Shown here: positions 1-9,009 of the stretch, piece by piece | Position numbering within the stretch: position 1 is the stretch's first letter | Layout: each line of letters starts with the position of its first letter | Assembly: GCA_030018265.1 (NCBI GenBank) | Contig: JASEFX010000016.1 | Location: 1-52,401, forward strand | DNA length: 52,401 bases | Reading direction: 5' to 3' | From: Candidatus Saccharicenans sp. | GTDB taxonomy: Bacteria; Acidobacteriota; Aminicenantia; Aminicenantales; Saccharicenantaceae | Made by a program: the position numbers and the translations under genes | Notes under the pieces: generated by a model | Database searches by the model: none | The model's input: the letters and a program-made list of their open reading frames with translations, nothing else | Told to the model about the DNA's origin: nothing

Positions 1-291
1 GGAAGCACCATCGCCGTAACTTATACCTGGTATAACCGTACGACCGGGATCATCATCGAATTCGACATGATGTTCTATGACGGCTGGAAGTATTTCAGCT
101 TTGACAATGCCTGCACCAGCGCCTGCAACGGCGGATTTTACCTGAGCATCATCGCCGCCCATGAATTCGGCCACGCCATCGGCCTGGACCACAACGACTG
201 CACCAATTCCTTAATGTACCCCTACGCGGATTATTGCGAAACCGAACTCACCCGGGATGTGGATATATCCTGCGCCCGGACGATTTACTGA
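1..291 (+). CDS. Matrixin-like zinc metalloprotease, C-terminal part (5' end outside window)
   Basis: The frame is open from base 1 to the TGA at 289-291, so the N-terminus lies outside the window. The visible part carries the metzincin zinc site HEFGHAIGLDH (about bases 160-192), with three metal-binding His and the catalytic Glu. It is followed by a short loop and SLMYPY, which fits the Met-turn below the zinc site. Five cysteines in the small fragment suggest an extracytoplasmic, disulfide-stabilised protein. The matrixin/M10-like assignment rests on the extended HExxHxxGxxH motif plus the Met-turn. Substrate is unknown. No gene follows closely on this strand. Confidence 0.8.
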   Translation, partial: GSTIAVTYTWYNRTTGIIIEFDMMFYDGWKYFSFDNACTSACNGGFYLSIIAAHEFGHAIGLDHNDCTNSLMYPYADYCETELTRDVDISCARTIY

Positions 292-747
292 GATAAACTT
301 TTTCTGTGCGCTGTAAGCTGTAACAGGTTTTCGAACCTGCCAGGCAAGCTGAAGGTAAAATAACTGTTTCTTATCCTTCAGTAAAAGAAGTTGAGGAGGG
401 ATTTTCAAGCACCTGGAATTTTTTTTAGCGCCGGGTTTTCTGCTGCCAGTAGCCAATCCTTTAATCCCGATGTCACCCCGAATATCAGTCTGTTACCCGG
501 CAGAAATTATTAAGTTTCATGCTCTTCGCCACCTTCAGGCCTTCTTTCACTCTAAAAATCAAATAGACAGGCATCCTCAGTTCAACCACGACCTGGTTCT
601 TTTTTATGAAATAATAAAAATTATTAAAAGGTATCTTCTCCTGTGCTGCCTGATTCTCTCTCTTTCGGGCCATCAGGACTTTATCTTTGATTTTTATATC
701 GGTTGATAAAAAAATAGGCTAAAATTTGAGTGCGGAAAGGCTTAAAA
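292..747. other. Gap between protease and hrpA; no convincing gene
   Basis: About 450 AT-rich bases. A 62-codon minus-strand frame (485-673, ATG start) and a 78-codon plus-strand frame (470-706) occur, but neither has a clear ribosome site or a recognisable family. A TAAAAT box at 720-725 with no good -35 may be the -10 of the hrpA promoter. Confidence 0.4.
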
Positions 748-3700
748 ATGGGTGCTTGGCAGGAAGGAACGCGCCATAAATCGGCCGAAGCCAGCAGAGC
801 CGAATTTCTTCGCCTGCGTGAAGAAATCTCTCGCCTTCTGCCTGAAGCAATGCTCCGCGATTCCTATGAGGTTCAGAAAAAGCTGGTGGAACTGCTGACC
901 GGCCGTCTCCCCCGGGCGAACCCGACAAAAGCCTGCGAGCTGCTGCGCAGGATGAAAGAGCGCCTGGAAAAATCGGTCGAACAGAAAAGAGCCCGGAACA
1001 GAAAAAAGCCCCGCCTGTCGTATCCCCACGAACTGCCCATAAACCGCTACCGGCAGGAAATTGTCCGGGCGATCAAAGAAAACCGGGTGGTCGTGGTTTC
1101 CGGAGAGACCGGCTGCGGCAAAAGCACCCAGCTTCCAAAAATGTGCCTCGAAGCCGGACGCGGTCTGGCCGGAAAAATTGCCTGCACCCAGCCGCGCCGT
1201 TTAGCCGCGATGACCATCGCCCAGCGCATTTCTGAAGAGCTGGGCCAGCCGCTCGGGAAAGTTGTCGGCTACAAAATCCGCTTTCAGGACCGTACCTCTC
1301 CCGAGGCTTACGTCAAAATCCTCACCGACGGCATGCTCCTGGCGGAGACCCAGGGCGACCGTCTGCTTACCGAGTACGACACGATCATCATCGATGAAGC
1401 TCACGAACGCAGCCTGAACATAGATTTTCTCATCGGACTCTGCCGCCGGCTGCTGGAAAAGAGACCGGAGCTTCACCTGATCATCACCTCGGCCACCCTC
1501 GAAGTGGAAAAGTTCCTGAAAGCTTTCAACCATCCGCCGCTTTTCAAGGTCAGCGGCCGCCTGTATCCGGTCGAGGTGATGTATTTCCAGCCGGGAAACC
1601 GCAACCAGAGAAAAGAAGAACCCGATTACGTCGACCTGGCGGTCGAAGCGGTCGATTTCTTAAAAAAGGAAAAACCGCCCGGCGACATTCTGGTGTTCAT
1701 GCCAACCGAGCAGGACATCCTGGAGACCTGCCAGCGGCTTCAGGGCAAACATTATCCTGATTCGGTGGTTCTGCCCCTCTACGCCCGGATGCCTTCCCAC
1801 CAGCAGAAGCAGATTTATCATCTGAAGCAGGGAAAAATCGTCGTGGCCACGAACGTGGCGGAAACTTCGCTGACCATCCCGGGGATTCGTTATGTGGTTG
1901 ACACCGGACTTGCTCGCATCTCCCAGTACCAGAGCTCTTCAGGAATTCACAGCCTGCCGATCCTGCCGATTTCCAGAGCGAGCGCCGAGCAGAGAAAAGG
2001 CAGATGCGGCCGGGTGAGCGCCGGGCTCTGTCTCCGCCTCTATTCCGAAGAGGATTTTCTCGCGCGCCCGGAACACACCCCGCCGGAAATCCTGCGGAGC
2101 AACCTGGCCGAAGTCATCCTCAGGATGTTGAACTTAGAGCTGGGTGACCCGCTGAAATTTCCCTTCCTTGACCCGCCGTCTGCCAGGGCTGTTCGCGACG
2201 GCTACCGCACGCTGCTCGAACTCGGCGCGGTGGAAAAAACCGATTCCGGTTATGAACTGACCGAGCTTGGACGAAGGATGGCTCGACTGCCGCTCGACCC
2301 GCACCTTTCCCGCATGCTGCTCGAAGCGGCCAGCCGGGGATGTCTGCCGGAGGTGGCGGTGGTAGCGGCCGCCCTGAGCATTCAGGACCCGCGCCTGCGT
2401 CCTCTGGAAAAAGCCGCCGATGCCGACCGGGTGCAGTCAGTCTTTCAGCATCCTGAATCCGATTTTCTTACACTCTATAACCTGTGGCAGGCAATTCAAT
2501 CAATCACCAGGAACGAAGCCGCCCCGGCTCAGGCCCTGAAAAAATTCGCCCGCGAATACTTCCTTTCTTTCATAAGGCTGCGCGAATGGATTTTTGTCCA
2601 CGAACAGATTCTGGAAATCTTAGAAGAGGAAAAGATTCGCCTGACCTCATCCCGCTCCAGAGCAGGAGAATCCGACCGTTATGCCGCCATTCACAAATCA
2701 ATCCTCAGCGGTTTTATTTCCCACATAGCTGCCCATAAAGAGAAAAATGTTTATGAGACTGCCCGCGGACAGGAGGCACGGCTCTGGCCCGGCTCGGCGC
2801 TGTTCAAAAACCCGTCTTCCTGGGTGGTGGCAGCCGAACTGGTAAAAACGAACCAGCTTTACCTGCGCACTGTCGCCCGCATCTCCCCCGCCTGGGTGGA
2901 AGAAATCGCGCCGCATCTCTGCCGCTATTCCTACGAGGAACCTTACTGGGACAGAGAGCGCGAACAGGTGCGGGCGAAGGAAAGAGTCACCATATTCAAC
3001 CTTAATCTCATCTCTGACCGGGATGTTCCTTTCGGTCGTCAGGATCCGCAAACCGCGCATGAAATCTTTGTGGAAGAAGCTCTGGTGAGATTTCAGGTTA
3101 AACGACCGCTGCCTTTCCTCGAACATAACCGCGAACTGGTCAGCCGCGTCAGGTTGCTCGAAGAAAAACTCCGCCGCCGGAACATTCTCATTCCCGAACA
3201 TTATCTTTTTGACTTCTATTCCGGACGTCTTCAGGGGGTCTACAGCCTGGAAAGTCTGGAGCAGAGAATCAGAAACGCCGGCGGAGACGATTTTCTAAGG
3301 CTTAAGGAAGAAGACCTCTACCTGTGGCATCCGGAAAAGGAGCTGGTGGAAAAATACCCCGACACCATCAAAATTCTCGGTCAGAGTTACGGGCTGAAAT
3401 ACCGTTTTGCGCCAGGTGAGGAAGATGACGGCGTAACCATCATCACCACACGGGCGCTCCTCGACCGGATTCCGGAGTTTCTTCTGAGCTGGCCTGTGCC
3501 GGGGATGCTGGCAGAAAAAGTGGAAGCCTGCCTGAAAGCCCTGCCGAAGGAATACCGCCGGCTTCTGCTTCCGGCAGCCGAGAAAGCCCGGGAAATCGCC
3601 TTGCGACTTAAACCCGCTCCTGTTTCCTTCTTCGAGGCCCTGGGAGCGGTCATCAAAGAACTCTACGGAATTGACCTGCCCCGCCAGGTCTGGGAAAAAC

Positions 3701-4764
3701 TGGACATTCCCCGTTACCTTAAAACCAGGATAGCGGTGGTCAACGAAGCTGGAGAAGAAATTCTCGCCAGCCGGGACCTGGCCTTTCTCAAAAAAATGCT
3801 GAACTCTCGTTCTGCCCCGCCGGAAAGCGAGGAATCACCCGGATGGAGAGAGGCCCGGGCGAAATGGGAAAAAGAAGACCTGAGCGACTGGGACGAAACT
3901 CTCCCTGAAATTCCCGAAGAGGTGGTCATTGACGATTTTCTCAGGGGATATCCAGCGCTTCAACCGGCGGGAGAAAAGTTTCGGGTGAAACTTTTCCAGA
4001 ACCGCGAAGAGGCCAGAAAAGCCCATCTTCAGGCAGTGGCTGAACTCCTGAGCCGGAAGTTTCAAAAAGACCTGAATTTTATACTGAGGAGCTATGTCTT
4101 TCCGGAAGAGCTCCATCCACTTATGCTCTATTTTGGCGGCGAGGCAGCTCTGCGAAATCGTCTGCTGCAGAAAATCAAAACCGAAGTATTTGGAAAAAAC
4201 TTCAGACGCCGGGATGAGCTGCAGGAGTTCGTCAGAAACCGTGCGCTTAAAGAACTGTTCGAAACCGGACATCGTCTTTTCATCGCGGTTCTGGAAATCC
4301 TTCAGGAATACGGCAAAACCAGAAATCTGATTCAGGAAATGGAAGAGGCCAGAAAAAAAATCGGCGTTATTTCCACCCTGCCCCAGATACTGAAACAGGA
4401 ACTGGAACAGCTGGTGCCGGCAGAGTTTTTGCTTATCTATCCTCTGGATTTTCTTCTCCGTCTGCCGCGGATGGTGGAAGCCCTCGGAATCAGGGCGGAG
4501 AGAGCCCGGCTTTCCGCGGAGAAGGACCGTCAGAAAGCCTCCCGCCTTGAACCTTTCCTCCTGGACTATGAGCGACTGGCCGGTCAGGCCAGGAGAAAAC
4601 CGTCTGCGGAGAAAGAAAAACTCCTGCTGGAACTGCGCTGGCTGATTGAGGAATTCAAAATTTCCCTTTTTGCCCCCGAAATAAAAACCGCCTTCCCGGT
4701 CAGCGAGAAGCGGCTGGCTGAAAGGATAAAGGAGATTGAGACGCTAATCGCTGAAGGATTATAG
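748..4764 (+). CDS. hrpA: ATP-dependent RNA helicase HrpA (DEAH/RHA family)
   Basis: This 1338-residue protein has the layout of bacterial HrpA, and its length matches the family (about 1300). Walker A GETGCGKST lies at about residues 119-127 and the DEAH box at about 216-219. The motif III region (TSATLE) and the motif V/VI segment (TNVAETSLTIPG, then QRKGRCGR) follow. After the helicase core come the winged-helix/ratchet (HA2) region and a long C-terminal region of the DUF3418 kind. HrpA-type enzymes are cytoplasmic NTP-driven RNA helicases linked to mRNA processing or ribosome rescue. A GTG at 730 is in frame, but the ATG at 748 has GGAAAGG (734-740) at 7-base spacing, so I place the start there. 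The gene stands alone. Confidence 0.93.
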   Translation: MGAWQEGTRHKSAEASRAEFLRLREEISRLLPEAMLRDSYEVQKKLVELLTGRLPRANPTKACELLRRMKERLEKSVEQKRARNRKKPRLSYPHELPINRYRQEIVRAIKENRVVVVSGETGCGKSTQLPKMCLEAGRGLAGKIACTQPRRLAAMTIAQRISEELGQPLGKVVGYKIRFQDRTSPEAYVKILTDGMLLAETQGDRLLTEYDTIIIDEAHERSLNIDFLIGLCRRLLEKRPELHLIITSATLEVEKFLKAFNHPPLFKVSGRLYPVEVMYFQPGNRNQRKEEPDYVDLAVEAVDFLKKEKPPGDILVFMPTEQDILETCQRLQGKHYPDSVVLPLYARMPSHQQKQIYHLKQGKIVVATNVAETSLTIPGIRYVVDTGLARISQYQSSSGIHSLPILPISRASAEQRKGRCGRVSAGLCLRLYSEEDFLARPEHTPPEILRSNLAEVILRMLNLELGDPLKFPFLDPPSARAVRDGYRTLLELGAVEKTDSGYELTELGRRMARLPLDPHLSRMLLEAASRGCLPEVAVVAAALSIQDPRLRPLEKAADADRVQSVFQHPESDFLTLYNLWQAIQSITRNEAAPAQALKKFAREYFLSFIRLREWIFVHEQILEILEEEKIRLTSSRSRAGESDRYAAIHKSILSGFISHIAAHKEKNVYETARGQEARLWPGSALFKNPSSWVVAAELVKTNQLYLRTVARISPAWVEEIAPHLCRYSYEEPYWDREREQVRAKERVTIFNLNLISDRDVPFGRQDPQTAHEIFVEEALVRFQVKRPLPFLEHNRELVSRVRLLEEKLRRRNILIPEHYLFDFYSGRLQGVYSLESLEQRIRNAGGDDFLRLKEEDLYLWHPEKELVEKYPDTIKILGQSYGLKYRFAPGEEDDGVTIITTRALLDRIPEFLLSWPVPGMLAEKVEACLKALPKEYRRLLLPAAEKAREIALRLKPAPVSFFEALGAVIKELYGIDLPRQVWEKLDIPRYLKTRIAVVNEAGEEILASRDLAFLKKMLNSRSAPPESEESPGWREARAKWEKEDLSDWDETLPEIPEEVVIDDFLRGYPALQPAGEKFRVKLFQNREEARKAHLQAVAELLSRKFQKDLNFILRSYVFPEELHPLMLYFGGEAALRNRLLQKIKTEVFGKNFRRRDELQEFVRNRALKELFETGHRLFIAVLEILQEYGKTRNLIQEMEEARKKIGVISTLPQILKQELEQLVPAEFLLIYPLDFLLRLPRMVEALGIRAERARLSAEKDRQKASRLEPFLLDYERLAGQARRKPSAEKEKLLLELRWLIEEFKISLFAPEIKTAFPVSEKRLAERIKEIETLIAEGL

Positions 4765-4950
4765 CATGCGATTTCTCCGCGCAGCTCTGCCTTATTCTCA
4801 GCTATTCGGTCACAGTTGATCAAAAAGTTTTTTTGTTCAATGCGTTACCGGCGCCGTAGAGAGCCTTTATCCCGGATCCCGGGTTCTTCCCCAGGCAAAG
4901 ATAGACCGGGAAAACGACTCCGAATCAGTTTCTCCCCTGGCTTCCGCCAA
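4765..4950. other. Non-coding stretch after hrpA
   Basis: No supported gene. It includes a small inverted repeat, CCCGG-ATC-CCGGG, near 4876-4888, without a T-run, so it is not a convincing terminator. Regulatory elements for the next gene follow from 4951. Confidence 0.4.
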
Positions 4951-4976
4951 AATATATGAAAGTTCATTCATATATT
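4951..4976. promoter_or_regulatory. Perfect 10-bp inverted repeat, operator candidate upstream of the MaoC gene
   Basis: AATATATGAA (4951-4960) and TTCATATATT (4967-4976) are exact reverse complements separated by six bases. The repeat ends 17 bases upstream of a -35 box at 4994. Its two-fold symmetry suits a dimeric regulator, for example a TetR- or GntR-type protein; the regulator is not identified and none is encoded nearby. Confidence 0.5.
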
Positions 4977-4993
4977 CCCAAAAATCAAAACGG

Positions 4994-5022
4994 TTGAATT
5001 GTGAGCGAAAAACTAATATTTT
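4994..5022 (+). promoter_or_regulatory. Promoter-like TTGAAT-17-TATTTT for the MaoC gene
   Basis: The -35 TTGAAT (4994-4999) and -10 TATTTT (5017-5022) are separated by 17 bases. This predicts a leader of about 110 bases. The leader contains an inverted repeat, GCTTCAG (5071-5077) with CTGAAGC (5094-5100), and ends in a strong ribosome site, GGAGG at 5130-5134. Confidence 0.45.
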
Positions 5023-5140
5023 TATATAAAGCCGGGAGATTTTTCAGGAAGGATGCTCCACCCGGTGTCGGCTTCAGCCAGTTTATGGCCAGCCTGAAGC
5101 AGGATAACGCCGGCCTAAATACTGAAAACGGAGGTATCAG

Positions 5141-5647
5141 ATGGCAGAGGAAACAAAAGAATCAACCTCAAACAACATTTCGAGCGCGGAGGAAAAAACC
5201 GTAAAACCACGGCATCTTAAAAAAATGCTTGGCCAGGAATTCTGCGTTTCCGACTGGCTGACTATGACTCAGGAGAGGATAAACGCCTTTGCCGACTGCA
5301 CTGAAGACCGTCAGTGGATTCATGTGGATGTGGAAAGAGCCGCCAGGAGCCCTTTGAGAAGCACCATCGCTCACGGTTTTCTGCTGCTCTCGCTTTTGCC
5401 TTACTTTCTTTCTCAGTCTCCGCTGGCCCGGATAAAAGTTAAGATGGTCTTCAATTACGGCCTCGACCGGATCAGGTTCATCCAGCCGGTCAAACCGGGC
5501 GACCGCATCCGCAACCGCGCCGTGCTCCGGGAAATAAGAAGAAGAGGTTTCCGCCGCTGGCTGGTAAGGATTGAAAACACTCTGGAGATCGAGGGCACTC
5601 CAAAACCGGCGCTGGTGGCGGACCTGCTGGTGTTTGTGATTTTCTGA
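5141..5647 (+). CDS. MaoC-family (R)-hydratase-like protein
   Basis: A 168-residue hot-dog-fold protein. The hydratase signature is present: FADCTEDRQWIHVD, then SPLRSTIAHGFL, with the Asp/His pair of the MaoC/NodN and (R)-specific enoyl-CoA hydratase family. The roughly 35-residue N-terminal extension is polar and likely disordered. Such enzymes hydrate enoyl-CoA or enoyl-ACP substrates in fatty-acid or polyhydroxyalkanoate metabolism; the exact substrate cannot be read here. The start is supported by GGAGG seven bases upstream. It converges with the next gene with only two bases between stop codons. An upstream inverted repeat suggests transcriptional control. Confidence 0.85.
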   Translation: MAEETKESTSNNISSAEEKTVKPRHLKKMLGQEFCVSDWLTMTQERINAFADCTEDRQWIHVDVERAARSPLRSTIAHGFLLLSLLPYFLSQSPLARIKVKMVFNYGLDRIRFIQPVKPGDRIRNRAVLREIRRRGFRRWLVRIENTLEIEGTPKPALVADLLVFVIF

Positions 5648-5649
5648 GT

Positions 5650-6831
5650 TTATCTCCCCGCCGCCAGCTCTTTGAGTATCTCAACCGTCCGGTCTATTTC
5701 CTCAAAAGAATTATAAATGTGAGTCGACTGCCGGACGCCGTAAACTTCGCCCATCGAGCGCACCCTGAGCCGGCCCCGCTTCCAGAGTTCATCCTGAAGG
5801 CAATTTCCGGTCAGTCCTTCGATGGTATAAACGGTTATTCCGGCGCACATCGAAGGGTCGAGCGGACTGAAGATTTTTATTCCGGGAACTTCCAGCAAAC
5901 GAGCCCGGAGGTAATCACCAAGCTGTTTTATCCTCGAGTAAACGCGATCCGGCCCGAGTTCAAAATGAAAATCGAGCGCTTCATCCAGACCGAAAAGCAA
6001 AGATAGATTACCCGTTCCTCTCTGGCTCAGGCGGAATCCATGGTCTTCCTGATTGTCCCACTGGGTGCTGGCCAGAGTGGTCCAGATTTCCCTGGCTCTT
6101 TCCTTTCTCAGAAAAAGAAACCCCGTTCCCGCGGGAGCGCAGAGCCATTTGTGAAAACTGCCGCAATAAGCGTCGCAACCAATTTCTCTTAAATCAACCC
6201 TGATGTGACCCGGACTCTGAGCTCCGTCTATCACCGTAAAAACTCCGCGCTTTCTGGCTTCGGCGCAAAGCTCTCTGACCGGAAGGACCGCGCCGCTTCC
6301 GGTGATGATATGCGGTATGGCCAGCACCCTGGTGTTCAGTCCGATTGCCCGGACGAAAGTCTCAATCACTTCTTCCGGAGATTTTATCGGTTTTCCCACG
6401 GGAAGCTGGCGGTAAACCACGCCGCATCGCTTCGCCTTGAGCTTCCAGGCAGATTCACCTCCGGGATGTTCCTGGTCGGTTCCGAGAACCTCGTCGCCAG
6501 GTTTCAGGTCAAGACCGCAGGCTATATAATTGATGCCAGCAGTGGCGTTTTCCGTAAGGGCTACTTCCTTTGTATCGCAGTTAAACAGACGGGCGATTTT
6601 TTCCCTTATTTCGTCAAAGGGCTGATAGCCGGAGATCCAGTCGGCTCCGTAGTAATCCCATTCGGCGATTTTTTCGGCGGTCTGCCGCAGATGGTTCACC
6701 ACCCGCTCAAAAACTCTTCGCGGCATAGTCCCGAGCGTCCCGCTGTTGAAAAAAGACTTCTCCGGGTCCAGAAGAAATTCTTCTCTTACTTTCGTCCAGA
6801 AACCCTTTTCCGGGTCAACCTTGCCTATCAT
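5650..6831 (-). CDS. PLP-dependent aminotransferase class V (isopenicillin-N epimerase / cysteine desulfurase-like)
   Basis: This 393-residue fold-type I PLP enzyme has the class V signatures. ENATAGINY near residue 95 binds the cofactor phosphate, DGAQSPGH carries the PLP-pyridine Asp, and SFHKWLCAPAGTGFLF supplies the Schiff-base lysine (Lys228). The closest general match is the CsdB / isopenicillin-N epimerase-like branch. No catalytic Cys loop typical of a dedicated NifS/IscS desulfurase is evident, so an epimerase, lyase or kynureninase-like role is equally possible. The start has GGAGAG about nine bases upstream. It is transcribed alone, and a perfect 18-bp palindrome lies about 90 bases upstream. 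Confidence 0.85.
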   Translation of the reverse strand: MIGKVDPEKGFWTKVREEFLLDPEKSFFNSGTLGTMPRRVFERVVNHLRQTAEKIAEWDYYGADWISGYQPFDEIREKIARLFNCDTKEVALTENATAGINYIACGLDLKPGDEVLGTDQEHPGGESAWKLKAKRCGVVYRQLPVGKPIKSPEEVIETFVRAIGLNTRVLAIPHIITGSGAVLPVRELCAEARKRGVFTVIDGAQSPGHIRVDLREIGCDAYCGSFHKWLCAPAGTGFLFLRKERAREIWTTLASTQWDNQEDHGFRLSQRGTGNLSLLFGLDEALDFHFELGPDRVYSRIKQLGDYLRARLLEVPGIKIFSPLDPSMCAGITVYTIEGLTGNCLQDELWKRGRLRVRSMGEVYGVRQSTHIYNSFEEIDRTVEILKELAAGR

Positions 6832-6920
6832 TATTCCACTCTCCGGCCTGATTTAAGAATATTATTTTTCTTTCCGGCCATCGCTCGCGCAGGCTTTTAC
6901 AAAAAGAAATCGGGCTCGAT

Positions 6921-6938
6921 TCGATCGCGGGCGATCGA
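6921..6938. repeat. Perfect palindrome TCGATCGC-GG-GCGATCGA
   Basis: Two exact 8-bp arms with a 2-base centre, 90 bases upstream of the minus-strand aminotransferase start. With no adjacent T-run it is not a terminator. It could be an operator for that gene. Confidence 0.45.
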
Positions 6939-6941
6939 GTC

Positions 6942-7139
6942 CTAAGCTTCAATATTAGCAGACAAGTTTAACTCATTCTCCATGAAAATTAAAGAACCCT
7001 GCAGCCTCATCAGGTATCCGGGTTCCGGTATTTCAACACTTCCATCGCTTTCCACCACACGCCTCAAACGACTTCCCGCTGCAACTCCGGCTGCTCTGTT
7101 TTCTTTTGATAATCGATAAAAAATGGCGAATATTTTATC
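6942..7139 (-). pseudogene. Open frame without a good start; possible gene remnant
   Basis: On the minus strand a frame of 65 codons runs from just after a TGA at 7140-7142 to a TAG at 6942-6944. Its translation looks protein-like (for example RLRRVVESDGSVEIPEPGYL), but the first ATG is about 40 codons in and there is no ribosome site. It follows the hydrolase gene by about 30 bases on the same strand. It may be the eroded tail of a lost gene or chance. I do not recognise it. Confidence 0.22.
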
Positions 7140-7172
7140 TCAATTCTGCCCGCCGGTTTCGCCGCGCTATGC

Positions 7173-8591
7173 TTAACGAGAATAAGACTTTTCTATCGAC
7201 TGATAGACCATCGTCCGGAACTTGTTCTGAAGGTCGCTCATAGACGGCGGAACCGGCAGCAACTGAATCATGAACACTGCCACGAGCTTTTCCACCGGGT
7301 CAACCCAGTAACTCGTATAATAAGCGCCGCCCCAGCCATAACTGCCGACGCTGCCGGGGATACCGGATTCGCCGAGATTTTTCACTATGGAAAAACCAAG
7401 TCCGAACCCGACCCTTCCGCCTGAATAGAGCTGCCCCGCATGGTCAGCCACCATCAGCTCGACCGACTTAGGGCTGAGAATCCGCACGCCGCCGAGTTCG
7501 CCGCCATTCTGGAGCATCAGAAGGAAACGTGCGTAATCTTCCGCCGTGCTCACCAGCCCGGCTCCTCCAGAATAGCATTTTCGCGGTCCGTAAACGTAGG
7601 GACTTTTTATCGGGTCATCAACCATCTTCAGCTGGCCGTCTTCGTCCGCTCCGTAAGCCGGCGTCAGCCGTGAGGCCTTGCTCTCAGGAAGGAAGAAATG
7701 CGTGTCGTTCATCCCGAGAGGTCCGGTTATCTTCTTTTCAAAAAACTCTGCCAGGCTCATTCCGGAAACTACCTCCACCAGGTAACCCAGGATATCGGTA
7801 TTATATCCATAGACGAATTTCTCACCCGGCTGAGCATCAAACGGAAGAGAGGCGAGTTTTTTTACCAGCTCGCCGATGGTCAAATCTTTATCGGTGAGGA
7901 ACCAGCCATGAATTCCAGCCTTCAGATATTCTTCCCGGGCAGGCCCGTCTCCGTAGGAAATTCCGGCCGTATGGGTCAGCAGATCACGAATGGTGATCTG
8001 TCTCCTGACCGGAACCAGGCTGTATCCGCGGACATCCTTCCCTTCGGCTCTGACCGCCACCTTTGTCTCCTTGAATTCGGGTATGTATTTTGAGACCGGG
8101 TCGTCGAGCAGCAGCTTGCCTTCCTCCATCAGCATCATCACCGCCACCGAGGTTATCGCTTTCGTCTGAGAGGCGATGCGGAAAATCGCTCCGACGGGCA
8201 TAGGATCCGCTTGATCGAGCCTGAACCGGCCGAAAGCCCGATGATAGGCTACCCTGCCGTTCCGGGCTATCAACACCACCATACCGGGCGCCCCTTTTCC
8301 GTGGCAGTATTCCTGAAGCACCTGGCCGAGACGCTCAAGCCGGCTGGCGGAAAGGCCCACTTCCGCCGGGCGAGCTGACGGCAGATTCGCTGCAAAAATA
8401 GAAAGATTAACAAACAGAAGCAGGACCAAGAGGAACAGGGCAGAAAAAGCTTTTCTGGCATCGATCCTTTTTCTTCTCTTCCTCAGCCAGCAGTCGAATC
8501 TGGAGCCGAATTTCTCCTCTTGAATACCGGCAAGGCTGCGGTTATTTTGAAAAGAAACAACAGCTGAATTTGATAAAAAACTATTCTTCAT
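7173..8591 (-). CDS. Serine beta-lactamase-like hydrolase (class C / EstB type), exported
   Basis: A 472-residue protein. After an unusually long basic N-terminus (about 40 residues) comes a hydrophobic segment (ALFLLVLLLFVNLSIFA) that serves as signal or anchor. The catalytic Ser-x-x-Lys is SQTK (Ser141, Lys144). The segment YGYNTDILG fits the family's Tyr motif. SGGAGL and a C-terminal GWGGAYYTSYW segment are typical of the beta-lactamase/esterase superfamily. These proteins are periplasmic esterases, D-aminopeptidases or peptidases more often than resistance enzymes, so no resistance role is claimed. The far-upstream ATG is supported by AGGGGAGG, which means the long N-terminus is real. 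Confidence 0.88.
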   Translation of the reverse strand: MKNSFLSNSAVVSFQNNRSLAGIQEEKFGSRFDCWLRKRRKRIDARKAFSALFLLVLLLFVNLSIFAANLPSARPAEVGLSASRLERLGQVLQEYCHGKGAPGMVVLIARNGRVAYHRAFGRFRLDQADPMPVGAIFRIASQTKAITSVAVMMLMEEGKLLLDDPVSKYIPEFKETKVAVRAEGKDVRGYSLVPVRRQITIRDLLTHTAGISYGDGPAREEYLKAGIHGWFLTDKDLTIGELVKKLASLPFDAQPGEKFVYGYNTDILGYLVEVVSGMSLAEFFEKKITGPLGMNDTHFFLPESKASRLTPAYGADEDGQLKMVDDPIKSPYVYGPRKCYSGGAGLVSTAEDYARFLLMLQNGGELGGVRILSPKSVELMVADHAGQLYSGGRVGFGLGFSIVKNLGESGIPGSVGSYGWGGAYYTSYWVDPVEKLVAVFMIQLLPVPPSMSDLQNKFRTMVYQSIEKSYSR

Positions 8592-8972
8592 GATTTTATG
8601 CCTCCCCTTAGATTTCCTTTTTTCTTAGTTGCTAACAGGCTCCTCACCCGGTTTACCCCTGTCCGGGAAACCCAATCTCAATACTTTCCTTTTGATTATA
8701 TTCCACCAGCGTTGTGCATATCAAAATTTTTAATCGCTGAACTTTTCTTTGAATTTTAAACGCATCCAGATTCAACTTCATACCAGCATTCCAGGAACAA
8801 ATGGCAAAATCAAGGAGAAATCTTACATCAACCTGAGCTCTGTCGCCCGGAAGCAAAAAATTAAAATCAGGCAAATGTACGGGTTTTTAGTTGCGGCTCT
8901 CGATGAGGACAGTGCTGTATCTGCTTGCTCTCCAAAAAATGTCGCATCAAGCAGGCCCGGGTGTCCAGTTTC
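8592..8972. other. Intergenic stretch between divergent genes
   Basis: About 380 AT-rich bases separating the minus-strand hydrolase from the plus-strand membrane protein. Short frames on both strands (8653-8874 minus, 8749-8976 plus) show no family resemblance and no ribosome site. I see nothing else here beyond the promoter at 8973. Confidence 0.4.
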
Positions 8973-9002
8973 TTGACTGTCATCAGCCGGGCATAATATA
9001 CT
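8973..9002 (+). promoter_or_regulatory. Promoter TTGACT-18-TATACT, leaderless configuration
   Basis: TTGACT (8973-8978) and TATACT (8997-9002) at 18-base spacing. The GTG start at 9010 is seven bases past the -10, so transcription should begin on or beside the start codon. No Shine-Dalgarno precedes the GTG. Confidence 0.55.
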
Positions 9003-9009
9003 CAACCGC

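Noticed and set aside
1168-1184. Sigma-54-like TGGC...TTGC inside hrpA
   Set aside because: Spacing between the two boxes is one base too long and it lies in coding sequence.
2698-3201. 167-codon minus-strand frame inside hrpA
   Set aside because: Antisense shadow of a conserved helicase; no ribosome site.
4876-4888. CCCGG-ATC-CCGGG hairpin after hrpA as terminator
   Set aside because: Short stem with no T-run on either side.
5001-5204. GTG frame overlapping the MaoC gene start
   Set aside because: It spans the promoter and leader and runs out of frame into the well-supported MaoC gene.
6205-6945. 246-codon plus-strand frame opposite the class V aminotransferase
   Set aside because: Antisense shadow; the minus-strand frame has the conserved PLP motifs.
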